A stretch of 64,000 nucleotides of DNA from Trichobilharzia regenti (Eukaryota > Platyhelminthes > Trematoda > Strigeidida > Schistosomatidae), in assembly GCA_944472135.2 (NCBI GenBank), contig OX235262.1, positions 83,984,903 through 84,048,902 of the forward strand, read 5' to 3'. The translations under genes and the position numbers were made by a program. Shown here in pieces: positions 11,112 to 21,326 of this stretch (position 1 is its first letter; every line of letters starts with the position of its first letter). The notes beneath the pieces are model-generated. The model saw nothing but the letters and a program-made list of their open reading frames with translations, was not told the origin of the DNA and made no database searches.

Positions 11112-11585
11112 TAATTTTTCAAAAATACCAAAAATTGACAACATGAACCTTTTATCATGTTGAATTGCTTCAACGACTGTAAAATGTCCACTCATCTCAG
11201 TGCAGTATATATTGAAGTCGAAGGCAAAACTATGATTCAGACAGTATAAAGATGAAGAATAAAGAGAATAGTATGTTGTCTGAAAAATTAAAATCCTTAA
11301 TCAGATAAACAGAATAATGACTGTACAAAATACCGTGGAGCGAATATTAACTAAGATGTTATTCCAGATTTCACTGGTTGTTACACTGAATTGTTTTGAT
11401 ATGTATGCAATGAATTATATCCCGAAGCAATAGATTTAAAAAGCAGTAAAACTAAATAATGAGCTTATCAAAAATGAAACATGATTTGCAATATTTAACT
11501 AAGTCTGAAGTTTATGGAGGTATGTATGGATTACAATTCAACAGCATCAACATAGGAAAAAAAGAATATCAGAAATATTAAGGAA
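11112..11585. other. No recognised feature
   Basis: AT-rich DNA; no recognised repeats or coding signal. Confidence 0.4.
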
Positions 11586-12104
11586 AAATAAAGATAAAGA
11601 TTCATGAATTCATAGTCTCCACTGAAGGCCGGTCAGAGCAGTGGTAGTGGCTGGACTTGCACCGGTTGTTTAAGGTGAATCACGATAGCCTCTGCCCTTT
11701 GAAGTACGGGGTACCTGGAGGTTTTTGACAGTTCATTTGGTAGCCTATAGATGATACAGAAGAATTCTTTAATGCTAGCTTTGTGACCACTATAGACAAG
11801 GTGTTTTAATACTGAGCTGTTGATCCTTATCACTACACCTTTATTTAACCACACCGGTAGATGTCCCCAAGCAAGCACGAGAAATCAAGTTCCTAGAGCA
11901 ACTGCTTCACAAGTGCAGTCGAATTGGTGAATACAGTTAGAAGTGGCTAGTCTGTGTATTTCATCTTTCAAATGAGGAATCATCATCGGTCATGTAGAAA
12001 ATAATAATTGTAGTTTGCCAGCATTAAAAGTTCTTTTGAAATAACTTTTTTAACTTCTTCGTAATTATTTCGCTAGTTATATCGCCACTGAATCGCGGTC
12101 GCAT

Positions 12105-12116
12105 AAATAAAGGTTT
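12105..12116. repeat. 12-bp target-site duplication (left)
   Basis: AAATAAAGGTTT here is repeated exactly at 12591-12602, flanking the family B insertion. Confidence 0.85.
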
Positions 12117-12590
12117 TCAAGTATTGGTTTTGTAGGGATTTTGTTTGATTACATGGAGGATTTAATCATGAGCTGACATCCTCCATGTAATCAAACGAAA
12201 TCCTACAAAACCAATACTTGAAAATTCATCTGATGCTCACTAGTGACTGGCCCTATTCAGGCAGTTAACCTGGGGTTTTAGTGAGAAGGCGTGACCAGTA
12301 GGGTACAGCAGGTCGAAGATGAGGCAGTAACTCATCGAAGAAGACATTGCGAAGTGGTCGCGCTATGTCGTGAATTTGCAGAAGTTAGAATTCAAGATTC
12401 ATTGGATCGGGTCCCAGTGGCTTAATGTTCTGCTAGGTCACCTTGTAACCAGAAGGTCCTGGGTTCGAATCCCGGCGGGTGCGTACTGCTGGTGAGTCTC
12501 AAACTAGGACGAAACAGCTGTCCAGTACTCCCAGGTTTTCCACTGGTTCTCTAACTGATGTCAGCTCATGATTAAATCCTCCATGTAATC
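12117..12590 (+). mobile_element. Family B tRNA-hammerhead foldback element with target duplication
   Basis: This is a 474-bp insertion into a PLE. It begins with an inverted terminal segment (TTCAAGTATTGG...GAGCTGACATC). A second inverted copy of part of that end (CCTCCATGTAATCAAACG) follows, then the standard plus-oriented unit: CTGGCCCTATTCAGGC, GACCAGTAGGGTACAGC, tRNA-like head with GGTTCGAATCC at about 12467, hammerhead at about 12483-12530, and tail to GTAATC. The ends are thus inverted repeats. The hammerhead has G for A6 (CTGGTGA), which should block cleavage. No protein is encoded. Confidence 0.88.
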
Positions 12591-12602
12591 AAATAAAGGT
12601 TT
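12591..12602. repeat. 12-bp target-site duplication (right)
   Basis: Exact copy of 12105-12116 (AAATAAAGGTTT). Confidence 0.85.
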
Positions 12603-13173
12603 CTTGTTTACGGATAGTGAATAGTCCTCTTCAACTTTCTTAGTCAAATGTTTGTTGATGAATTTGTTTGGATAACTATTTTCAATCAAGGCATCGTATA
12701 CAAATCTTGGTTCCTCTTCAGGTACCTCTTCTAAGCACATACCTCTAACTCTGCGACCGATGGTCCTTACTGAACTTCTTTTGTACTGGAGATGAACGGA
12801 GCAATGAAAATGCGTATATTGTCTTGTCCATGTGTTTTACATTGGCGAATTTTTCTTTGTACTACAATCTGGTTTTCTTGTAAGGAGGGCATCCAGGAAG
12901 GCAGTTCTGCTTTGAGATGCCTCTTCGCATGTCAAATTTCATAGCACAATGTAATTCATTAACCTCGCCAGATGCTAGCTTGCTAGGCTACTAGCTTACT
13001 AGTTTTCTAGCCGGTCCCAAGCCCGGGTAAAGAGGGAGGGTTGGGGCGTGGTGCTAGCAACTTCACCCCTGTAAAACAACCAAATCGCTACAGAAACTTC
13101 AACGAATAAATATATTAAAAATTCTAAAAACATAAGCAATAGCCTTACTTTTCGCTGGAATCGGGGAAGTGAA

Positions 13174-14127
13174 ATGACGCAGGCTGGTGAAAGCCTTCGG
13201 GAAGCCAGTCAGCCGATGTGCCTTCTTTCGATGAAAGCAAAAGTAAGGATGGGTACCTGGAATGTTCGTACAATGTACGAAACTGGAAAGGCTGCCCAGA
13301 TAGCCGCTGAAATGAGAAGGTACAGAATAGAAGTGTTGGGAATCTGCGAAAGCAGATGGAACGGAACTGGAAGGTGCCAACTACCTACTGGAGAGACAGT
13401 AATCTATTCCGGCCACCCAGAGGACAACCATGAGCACACCGAGGGAGTGGCCATCATGATGTCACCAACAGCAACCAAAGCTCTCATGCAGTGGGAACCA
13501 ATCTCCTCCAGGATAATGACAGCCAGGTTCAACTCAAAAGGAAGGAAAGTTACAGTCATTCAATGTTATGCGCCTACAAACGTCTCAGAACAAGAGAAGA
13601 AGGAGGCGTTCTACAGACAACTACAAGCAATAATGGACAACGTCCCAAATGGCGATATCAAAATCCTGATGGGCGACATGAATGCGAAGCTGGGACGAGA
13701 CAACACAGGAAGAGAACTCACCATGGGTCGTGAGGCCCTCGGCGAAATGAACGACAATGGTGAACTCTTCTCAGACTTCTGCGCCTTCAATGATTTGGTG
13801 ATTGGTGGTAGTGTGTTCAAACACAAGGATATACACAAGACGACATGGATTTCACCAGATGGAAACACCAAGAACCAAATAGACTTCATCTCAATTTCAA
13901 GAAAGTGGAGACGGAGCCTACTGGACACAAGGTCAAGGAGAGGAGCAGATGTGGGTTCAGACCACTATCTAGTAGAAGGGACTTTCAAGGTGAAACTAAA
14001 AGCCTCGAGGATAGCTGGGGATAGGCCACAATGCAAGTTCAACACTCAAACTGAAGGACACAACCACAAAAGACACTTTCACTGCAACTGTCAGAGCAAA
14101 GCAGGAAACACTACGCGACATCACTGA
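13174..14127 (+). pseudogene. RTE ORF part 1: AP endonuclease domain
   Basis: A 317-residue frame. The endonuclease starts at MGTWNVRTMYETGK (about residue 26) and continues with GICESRWNGTG (the metal-binding Glu block), VIQCYAPTN, ILMGDMNAKLG (the conserved GDxN block), NQIDFISIS and GSDHYLV (the terminal SDH catalytic block). All the signature blocks of an APE-type nuclease, which nicks target DNA for target-primed reverse transcription, are present. The frame is lost near 14045; the last residues of this frame are out of register with the rest of the element. Confidence 0.9.
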
Positions 14128-14560
14128 AGAATCATGCGTGGAAGAACATTGGAAGTCTCTGAAGGCGATTCTCAACGAAACGTGTTCAACGGTTCTAGGA
14201 AGAAAGAAGAGACAAGACAAGGAATGGCTCTCAACGGACACTTGGAAATTAATAGAAGAGAGGAGAATGGTGAAAGAGAAAATGATTCAATGCAAGGACG
14301 GACAGGAGAAGGAGACGCTGAGCTCAACTTACAAAGCTTGGACAAAGAAGTGAAAAAAGTGCTAGGAAGGACAAAAGACGATTCTACGACAATCTAGCTA
14401 CTGAAGCTGAAAGGCAGCAGGCAAAAGGGACCTGAGGACACTATATCAGATAACCAAATCTCTATCCGGGAAGAGACCAACACAAGCGAAACCTATAAAA
14501 GACAGCCAAGGGAACCCATTACCAAGGAAGAAAAACAGATTAAACAATGGGCGGATCACT
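14045..14560 (+). pseudogene. RTE ORF part 2: linker between endonuclease and RT (shifted frame)
   Basis: After a frameshift the coding frame continues in +2: EEHWKSLKAILNETCSTVLG, then KEWLSTDTWKLIEERR and YKAWTKK. This is the charged spacer typical of RTE proteins. A second change of frame near 14350-14550 returns to the first frame for the RT. Confidence 0.75.
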
Positions 14561-14571
14561 TCAAAGGACTC

Positions 14572-15330
14572 TTGAACCGACCATCACCTGCAACCCGTCC
14601 AGAAATACCAACAACAGCGCGCACACAACTGCAAGTTGACACCAATCCTCCAACGAGAGCTGAAGTCTTGAACGCAATCAAACTTCTGAAAGCTGGAAAA
14701 ACAGCCGGACCAGATGGAATACCCCCTGAAGCACTGAAAGCGGACCCAGAGACTACAGCAGACATGCTGACTCCATTATTGCAAAAGGTCTGGAAGGAGG
14801 GAAAGGTGCCTACTGACTGGAGGAAAGGTTACCTCGTGAAACTACCAAAGAAGGGCGACTTACGCCTACTCTGCAAGAACTGGCGAGGAATCATGCTCCT
14901 ATCGACGCCAAGTAAAATCCTGAGTCGCATCATCCTGGAGAGATTAAAGGACGCACTGGAGACAGAACTCCGACCAGAACAAGCTGGATTCAGGAAAGGC
15001 AAATCATGTACTGACCAAATTGCAACTCTACGCATCATCACAGAACAAAGCATGGAATGGCAATCAAACCTCTACCTCAACTTTATAGACTTTGAGAAGG
15101 CCTTCGACAGCGTTGACCGTGAAGTAATTTGGAAATTACTCGAGTACTATGGCGTACCCCAAATATTCATCAACCTTATTCAACAGCTGTACGACAACGG
15201 CACATGTCAAGTGATCCACAACGGAAAACTCAGCGAGGCGTTTGGAGTAAACACAGGAGTCAGACAAGGGTGCTTACTATCACCAATGATATTCCTAATT
15301 GTGGTGGACTGGATTATGCGTCAGAAGTGA
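14572..15330 (+). pseudogene. RTE ORF part 3: reverse transcriptase palm and fingers
   Basis: A 252-residue frame with the non-LTR RT blocks in order: LLKAGKTAGPDGIPPE, RKGYLVKLPKKGDL, NWRGIMLLSTPSKI, ERLKDALETELRPEQAGFRK, YLNFIDFEKAFDSVDR (first catalytic Asp), GVRQGCLLSPMIF. It stops at WIMRQK just before the catalytic F/YADD. Synthesises cDNA at the nicked target in an active element. The C-terminal catalytic block is in the next, broken segment. Confidence 0.9.
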
Positions 15331-16211
15331 GTGGGAAACGAGAAGACAGGGATATCCTGGACCGACGTGAAGAACCTAGAAGACCTGGATTTCGCGCGTG
15401 GATGATTTATGTTTGATGTCACACAAATCGAAGACTTACAAGCGAAAACCGACAAACTGGTCGAAGAAGCAGCCAGCGAAGACAGGACTCCAGGTGAACA
15501 TAGACAAGACGGAGGTTATGAAAATAACCAACCACAACAACAGCAACAACATCCAGCGTCAATCACCATCAACGGGAGGGATTTGAAAGAGGTTACTTCA
15601 TTCACTTATCTAGGGAGCATTGTCTCAACTACAGGAGGAGCGGACGAGGATGTCAAATCGAGCGAGAATCGGGAAGGCGAGAAACACATTCATCAACCTG
15701 AAATCAATCTGGAAATCTTCGTCACTCAGCATCACCAACAAAATTCGGATTTTCAATACAAACGTCAAGTCAGTCAGCTCTTCTATACGGATCAGAAACT
15801 TGGCGGGTGGGTCACAAAGAATATTTCCAAAAGGTTTCAGACCTTTATTAACAACTGTCTTCGCTCTATACTGAAGATCAGATGGCCGGAAAGAATCACC
15901 AACAAGGAATTATGGGAACAAACAAAGCAAGAACCAATCGCCCAACAAATATGCAGGAGGAAGTGAACATGATGGATTGCACACTCGCTGAGGAGGCCGC
16001 TGGGTGACATCGCGCGCGCGTCAAGCCCTCGAGTGGAACCCGAAAGGGAAGCGGCGTGTGGGACGTCCAAGGTTGACATGGAGGAGATCGTGTGAAGAGG
16101 AGTTGAAAGAATATGGACTAACATGGATGCAGGCGAAAAGTACAGCAGAAGACAGAAGCAAATGGAGACGTGCAGTTGAAGCCTTATGTTCCACTAGGAA
16201 CCCAACAGAGC
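15331..16211 (+). pseudogene. RTE ORF part 4: broken catalytic motif, thumb and C-terminus
   Basis: Blocks here are spread over three frames. LDFA and DDLCLMSHK are separated by four extra bases (cgtg, about 15390-15400) exactly in the FADD catalytic motif. INGRDLKEVTSFTYLGSIVS, SKRFQTFINNCLRSILKIRW and ITNKELWEQTKQEPIAQQIC follow. QALEWNPKGKRRVGRPRLTW, WRRSCEEELKEYGL and AEDRSKWRRAVEALCSTRN close the ORF at 16211. The last module is the one found in most truncated copies in the window. Confidence 0.88.
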
Positions 16212-16309
16212 AATAATAATAATAATGTAATTAATTGAAGTGAGTTATAACTGTGATCCTATCTGAATCATTATTACACAGAATAAAGATGTCATTCGTA
16301 TAGCGGCTA

Positions 16310-16780
16310 TAAAAATGAGAATTTTCTGATGAGGTTGTTCAGAGGTGCACTTTCTAGTTTACTTGGGAAGACTCAGTGGGGAGCCTATCGCCACGCCATC
16401 CACTTGTCTGTATAGTGCGTAATAAAATTTGAAATCTACATTCGTGGCACACTTTAATAACAATTCTACTAGGATTTCTTTTGGAATGCCAATATTTATC
16501 GACTGGTTATACACTTGTTCACATATATAGTTAACCATTTCTACTAAGGATACATTTGTGAATAAAGATGTTATATCGAAAGATATCATAGTTTTATCCT
16601 TGATATTAATATCTTTGATATTTTAGTCTACGAATTCAAATGCATCTTTTACGGTATGTTTCATAAATGTCAATCAATCAGTTTAAATCTATCAGTCTCT
16701 GGATCTTGATCTCTTATTTTATATTGGCTATTAGACAAACGTGTCTAGTGCATCTGGTAGTAGGGGAAAATGACGGATAT
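16310..16780 (-). pseudogene. Penelope-like element RT palm fragment
   Basis: The minus frame 16359-16589 reads MISFDITSLFTNVSL (catalytic Asp block of PLE RTs), EILVELLLKCATNVDFKF and YRQVDGVAIGSPLS (the YRQxDGVAMGSPL block). Upstream pieces are out of frame. There is no GIY-YIG domain, so it is an isolated RT relic. Confidence 0.85.
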
Positions 16781-16784
16781 CTAA

Positions 16785-17384
16785 AATTAAATGCATTACT
16801 GTATAGTGATTTCATTTGATAATCCAGGTGATGAGGTGGTTATAAAAGATTCTAATGCAAATTTCAGAGTCTTATTTGTAGTCTTATTGTGGCTATATTT
16901 AGAGAGCAGTGTCCATATTCAGGTTACGCATTTCTCTGTCTGTCCGTCTGTTTATTTGCACTTAATGCAATATGAATGAATAAAGAACGGAATTCTTTTG
17001 TTTAAAGCGTTAAAACAACTAGATTCTGTTATTCTTCCACACATTCTACATTCGGCTTTACAGAAAGCATACAAATTTAATTAGTTCATGTTCAGTTGTT
17101 ACGGGCTAAAATGAGAACATACATACGGTATTTGCTTTCTAATTTTTTTTCTAAGTTTGTATCTATCCAATGTTACACATACAGGGAAATACGTGTTCGA
17201 ATGAAACACAAAGGGAAATGGTCATTTTTATCGAATAAATGCACTTTTTAAATTTTAGTAAATTAATTTTAGGTAGGGACATAAACCTACAAGCTGGAGC
17301 TTTGAAGTCACGGTGGGAGTGGTTTTATTTTTTCAGGGTTGGGTTGCTAGTCTTACGGCTAATCTTCTCTCTTTGCCGGGCAGA
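16785..17384. other. No recognised feature
   Basis: AT-rich sequence with no recognised repeat or protein similarity. Confidence 0.4.
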
Positions 17385-17485
17385 TTACCAGCTAAGCATA
17401 GTTTGGGAGTGCGTAAGTCAGGGATCGAACCCTAGACCATGTGGGCGAATGGTAGGCATTCTAACTCTGCACCAATGACGTAGAT
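17385..17485 (-). mobile_element. tRNA-like SINE head
   Basis: On the minus strand ATTGGTGCAGAGTTAGAATG resembles an A-box region and AGGGTTCGATCCCT is a B-box with a T-arm-like palindrome. It lies about 55 bases after the A-box, as in tRNA genes. No hammerhead was found downstream. Probably a SINE fragment or tRNA pseudogene. Confidence 0.5.
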
Positions 17486-17489
17486 TCTA

Positions 17490-18770
17490 AATGCTGGAAA
17501 TTTCCCTTCTTAATAAAAGGCGTTTTCAGTCAATAAAAGGAGATTTATGACATCTGCTTTGGTGTTATTGCTAAGTAAAAATCTCTGAAACTATGAGTAA
17601 GACTCTTAACAAAGTAGGTGTTAAAGTGACGCTTAAACAATCAAGTTCTGCTGGAAATAAATTTTGTTAGTTAGAGGAAACACAGGAAGCCTAATCACAA
17701 AAATAATTTAGTTTATTTGATAGCATTGTTTTAGTGTGGGGTCAGATAAATTGATCACAGTGGTAAGTCTCTTTCAGTTAGTTTAATAGAGAACTAAAAA
17801 TAAGTGAAATATGAACTAGATTGTTCTACTAAGATAATAAATCTAAAAGAGAGTTGTATTACCGGCTATCATGCATAATCACACAGTGAGATATCGGGAT
17901 GGCCAGGAAGATTCTTTCCAGTGGTTTCATTTATCAAGTTAGCTGAGAATACATGGAATAAGAGTTGTTGAACACCTCTTCTCCTACAGAAAAGAGTAAA
18001 ACTAAGTTTCGAGGTTATATTTGAAAAAGTGAATCTTGTTTCAAAAGGCATCTTGTAAATTCTACTGTTTCTCTAAGTGGTCTACATAAATGACAGTATA
18101 ATATGGAATTACACACTACTATAGTGTTCAGCTTTACATATAATTGTCGATTCATAGGAATTCATCTGACAGACATGAAGTATTTTTTGTCCCCCAGTGT
18201 AGTCATCACTGTGATGTACTGCTGTCTTCAACCTCTAAAGCAATGAATTGGCTTGCATTTCACATACTTTCGACAGACTAACGTATTAGTCAAACATGTT
18301 ATGAATGTGTACTCTTAGATGTCAACTTTAAGGTCATTTGCAGTTCATTTGCCTGGTTTATTCCAAATCATCATTTTTATTTTCAGTTACATTTTTCTGA
18401 TGTGGATAGTATTCATTTTTGTTGTGTTTCTTCTCTAAATTTAATAGTTTTGAAATGTTCCCATAATCCTTTGTATACTTTGTTTAACTGTAATGACATC
18501 TTAAATCACTAGATTATTTCCATTGGTCGTAACGACTATCCTATAATCATTTGGCTTCGCTTACTATATCTTATAGTTCTTATGAAACTGAGTATTGCAA
18601 AGCAAATATACACTACTATTTTGAAGTGCAGTTTTTCTTTAAATACGTTTGTATTATATTTATTATGATAAATCATGACATGTTCCTCGATTAATTTCCC
18701 ATCCAATCAAACCTAACGACATATATGACAAATAACTATGATTAATAAGATATGCTGCAAAAGAGGTGGT
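17490..18770. other. No recognised feature
   Basis: 1.3 kb of AT-rich DNA with only short open frames and no recognised repeat. Confidence 0.45.
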
Positions 18771-18774
18771 TCCT

Positions 18775-18965
18775 ATAACCCAAATGGTCTAGAGTATAAC
18801 GCTTTGGCGTTTGAGACTATGGTCACTGTATTTGAGACTCTGTGGGAACACCATCAATCAATGCGGAATGCAGGTATATCCAGTTGACGAGGTCCAAATA
18901 GAACGAAATGTGTATTCTGGATTCCACTGCTAGTCACCATCAACCAATTGACTTCAAGTTACATG
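18775..18965 (+). mobile_element. Sm-alpha-type hammerhead SINE, degenerate
   Basis: CCCAAATGGTCTAGAGTATA and AACGCTTTGGCGTTTGAGAC form the head, with the B-box largely lost. GCAGGTATATCCAG TTGACGAGGTCC...GAACGAAATGTGTATTCTGGATTCC is a hammerhead with C3 changed to T and a broken stem II. The tail TTCCACTGCTAGTCACC is typical. Non-functional ribozyme. Confidence 0.75.
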
Positions 18966-19259
18966 ACCAAACACTACTTAAACATCTGTACTAGAAGCCA
19001 AAGTGTCAACCTCAGACCGAGCACTTCAACCGAATCAGTCGACGGGAAAATCTAAACTGACTTAAACTGTAAACTATATTGATTTTTAAAAGATTATATT
19101 ATCCCACCAAGAAATACGTAGACGTGTCAGCTTTTGAGTAGCTTTTTGCTACAGAACTCAATAATATTGTAATGATAATTTTTTTCTTGTGAAATATAAC
19201 AAACATTCATCATGAACTTTTAGGATAAATCATTTGTATCCCACAATTTTAGCTATGGC

Positions 19260-19925
19260 AAATGAAATTAAGATGAAGAAATGAAGTACCTAGACTAGCT
19301 GGCCACTTCAAATTGTATCTATCAATTCAGCTGCGCTTGTGGAGCGAGTTATATTGGCCGTTGCTCTAGGAACTTGATTTTTCGTGCTCGAGAACATCTC
19401 CAACTATGGCTAAGTAAAAGGTGAAGTTAAAACCCATTGACAGTTCTATATTTGACCATCTGATGCAAACTCGCCACAAATCCAGCGGGGAAGATACCTT
19501 CTCTATCATCTACCGGGTGCCTAATAAATTGCCAAAATCATCGAAGCATCGCATGCTCTAAGCAGCAGAGACTATCGCGAGTCGCGTGAAACAACCAGTG
19601 CTCTGTGTTCAGAAGAAGACAGTCCAGCCCCTACTACTGCCCCGGCCAGCCTTCAGTAGAGACTATAAATCCATGAATTTGTAATATTATTCTTCCTCAT
19701 TTTTCTGACATTCAGCTGTAATCTATCAATATTATTGATTCGAAGTTATTTAAACAGCAATAATGTTGTTCATAACACTAATTCATTCATTCACTATAAT
19801 GTATATATAACTGTAGAGCCTGATGATGAAGTTATCGAAAAGAGTATTCTTTGTTCAGCATCCATCAGTAAATATAACCATCAAAAATTGAAATTATCAA
19901 AATCAGCCTATAGCATCATATGACA
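19260..19925 (+). pseudogene. Penelope-like element 3' end with terminal sequence
   Basis: Closely similar to 4240-4870. It carries the shifted GIY-YIG start (AACTTGATTTTTCGTGC), the C-terminal decay to TCCAGCCCCTACTACTGCCC at about 19625, then the 3' non-coding end. That end contains GTATATATAACTGTAGAGCC and a hammerhead-like CTGATGA (19820-19826) followed by TCGAAAAGAGTATTC. The two copies share end points and several frameshifts, so they may derive from one already dead source or a segmental duplication. Confidence 0.75.
19812..19860 (+). ncRNA. Hammerhead-like motif at a PLE 3' end (family E)
   Basis: CTGATGA (19820-19826), TGAAGTTATC as stem II region, GAA, then AAGAGTATTCTTT. The core nucleotides are intact, but stem II does not fold canonically and stems I and III are weak in this copy. 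Confidence 0.45.
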
Positions 19926-19974
19926 ATAAAAATTTCATGATGTATCGCAAATCGGTAATAATTATAGAACCATT

Positions 19975-20278
19975 GGAGACTAGGGACCATTAGGGAGCAG
20001 CAGGTCGGGTGTGAGGACAAATACTCGCCGAAGACCCTGGCTAGTAATCATGGGTCATTGGATAGGGTCCCAGTGGTTTAATGGTATACGAGCTCGCCTT
20101 GTAACTAGAAGGTCCTGGGTTCGAATCCCGGTGGGTGCGTACTGCTGAAGAGTCCCAAACTAGGACGGGGGAAACAGCTGTCTAGTACTCCCAGGTTTTC
20201 CAATGGTTCTCTAACTAATGTCAGCTCATGATGAAATCCTGAAAGCAATCAAATCCCTACAAGCCACCACTTGAATAC
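19975..20278 (+). mobile_element. Family B tRNA-hammerhead unit, first of a tandem pair
   Basis: Plus-oriented: GAGCAGCAGGTCGGGTGTG, then GGGTCCCAGTGGTTTAATGG (A-box-like), then GGTTCGAATCCCGG (B-box), hammerhead at about 20139-20188, tail to about 20275. Core C3 is intact (CTGCTGAAGAG), but a GGGG insertion lies between stem II and GAA, which should disrupt folding. It is followed directly by a second unit in the same orientation. Confidence 0.88.
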
Positions 20279-20279
20279 C

Positions 20280-20645
20280 AATGAGATGCTCACTGGTGAC
20301 TGGCCCTATTCAGGTAGGTAGTTACCTGGGTTCCAGTGGGAAGTCGTGACCAGTAGGGTGCAGCCGGTCGGGTGTGAGGACAAATACTCACCGAAGACAT
20401 TGGCTAGCGGTTGCGCTATATCGTGAATTGGCAGAAGTTAGAATTCAAGGACCATTGGATCGGGTTCCAGTGGCTTAATGGTATACGGGCTAGCTCGCCT
20501 TGTAACCGGAAGGTCATGGGTTTGAATCCCGGTTGGTTCGTACTGATGAAGAGTCCCAAACTAGGACGAAACAGCTGTCCAGTACTCCCAGGTTTTCCAA
20601 TGGTTCTCTAACGCACATCAGCTCGTGATGAAATCCTGTGAACCA
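20280..20645 (+). mobile_element. Family B tRNA-hammerhead unit, second of a tandem pair
   Basis: Starts at GAGATGCTCACTGGTGACTG, a more complete 5' end than the first copy, and carries GACCAGTAGGGTGCAGCC. The head reads GGGTTCCAGTGGCTTAATGG. The hammerhead at about 20540-20585 has A at core position 3; all else in it (GTCC/GGAC, GAA, ACAGCTGT, C, CAGTAC) is intact. Ends at GATGAAATCCTG near 20638. Confidence 0.9.
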
Positions 20646-20649
20646 GGGA

Positions 20650-21270
20650 GGTCTGGACAAATGTTTTATTTTCCTAGTTTGCGAGTCTTCAGCTATATGT
20701 AGAAATAATCCCATACGGAATAGTGTCAAGGATCTCTAGAATATGAAGCCAGTATCAAATAACTCAACCAATAGGTCAAAATGTAATTGACCATGAATTC
20801 TTATTTGTGTCGAGTGATGATATAATTCCATCGGCATCTATTGTCATCAGCGCATATCTGTTCTGACAAGTGACTTAAAGAGACTCATCTCGTAGTCATA
20901 AACAAACAGGCAGCGAGGTGATTTTTACTTAAATCTCCACAAAGTGGACGCTAGAAAAGTTAATAATAGTTAGGCAGTCTTTAAACCAAGATGTTAAGGA
21001 AACTTAGACAATAAGCTTTACTACATCATGGTTGACATTATTTATAGTTTATGCAAATTAATTGTGCTGACCTAATGTTCCCAATAAACGATCAATCCAG
21101 TGAGTACAAAACTGTTTTTATAATGAAGAATTTATAATGTTTATTTTATATACAACGTTTGCTTCATCTGAATATTACTCATTGATAGCATTTATGCTAT
21201 TTCTTGTCTACTACCACTTAAACTTTAATGTATGTTATTATCATCTAAATAACCATTGTAATTTCAGGTA
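20650..21270. other. No recognised feature
   Basis: AT-rich sequence without recognised repeat or coding signal. Confidence 0.4.
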
Positions 21271-21277
21271 GTCTGCA

Positions 21278-21326
21278 TGCAGCTGATGAGAACCTGTGAA
21301 ATAGAATGATATCATTTTATACTGCA
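21278..21326 (+). ncRNA. Candidate hammerhead ribozyme, family D
   Basis: TGCAG, CTGATGA (21283-21289), GAACCTGT, GAA (21298-21300), a 20-nt near-perfect palindrome ATAGAATGATATCATTTTAT (21301-21320), A (cleavage position), then CTGCA (21322-21326). Stem I TGCAG/CTGCA is perfect and the core is complete. Stem II is minimal and doubtful. Two more loci (22385-22436 minus and the 56.3/57.1 kb pair) show the same architecture with different stem I and stem III sequences. Confidence 0.6.

Larger units (their letters stand above)
11590..12965 (-). pseudogene. Penelope-like element, interrupted by a foldback insertion
   Basis: Minus strand, upstream to downstream. First, 12965-12603 carries the end of the RT and the linker (CLPGCPPYKK, MDKTIYAF, LIENSYPNKFINKHLTKK). 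Next comes the insertion 12117-12590. Then 12104-11590 carries KPLFMRPRFSGDITSEI and the C-terminus SSVLKHLVYSGHKASIKEFF, IYRLPNELSK, LQRAEAIVIHLKQPV. Removing the insert and one target duplication rejoins the reading frame around LF. The GIY-YIG centre is decayed. PLEs encode an RT with a C-terminal GIY-YIG nuclease that inserts the element. Confidence 0.85.
12970..16226 (+). mobile_element. RTE-clade non-LTR retrotransposon, near full length, inactive
   Basis: The 5' UTR contains CCGGTCCCAAGCCCGGG at about 13012. It is followed by an apurinic endonuclease domain, a reverse transcriptase domain, a C-terminal region and a terminal (AAT)n run at 16212-16226. The layout and tail are those of the RTE clade; the schistosome elements SR2 and Perere-3 are the closest known types, but the exact family was not determined. 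The element is more GC-rich than its surroundings. At least three frameshifts disable it. It is the only copy in the window with a 5' end; about nine others are 5'-truncated. Confidence 0.9.

Noticed and set aside
19975..20645. CRISPR-like array from the repeated units
   Set aside because: The units are SINE copies several hundred bases long in eukaryotic-type DNA, with no short regular repeats, spacers or cas genes.
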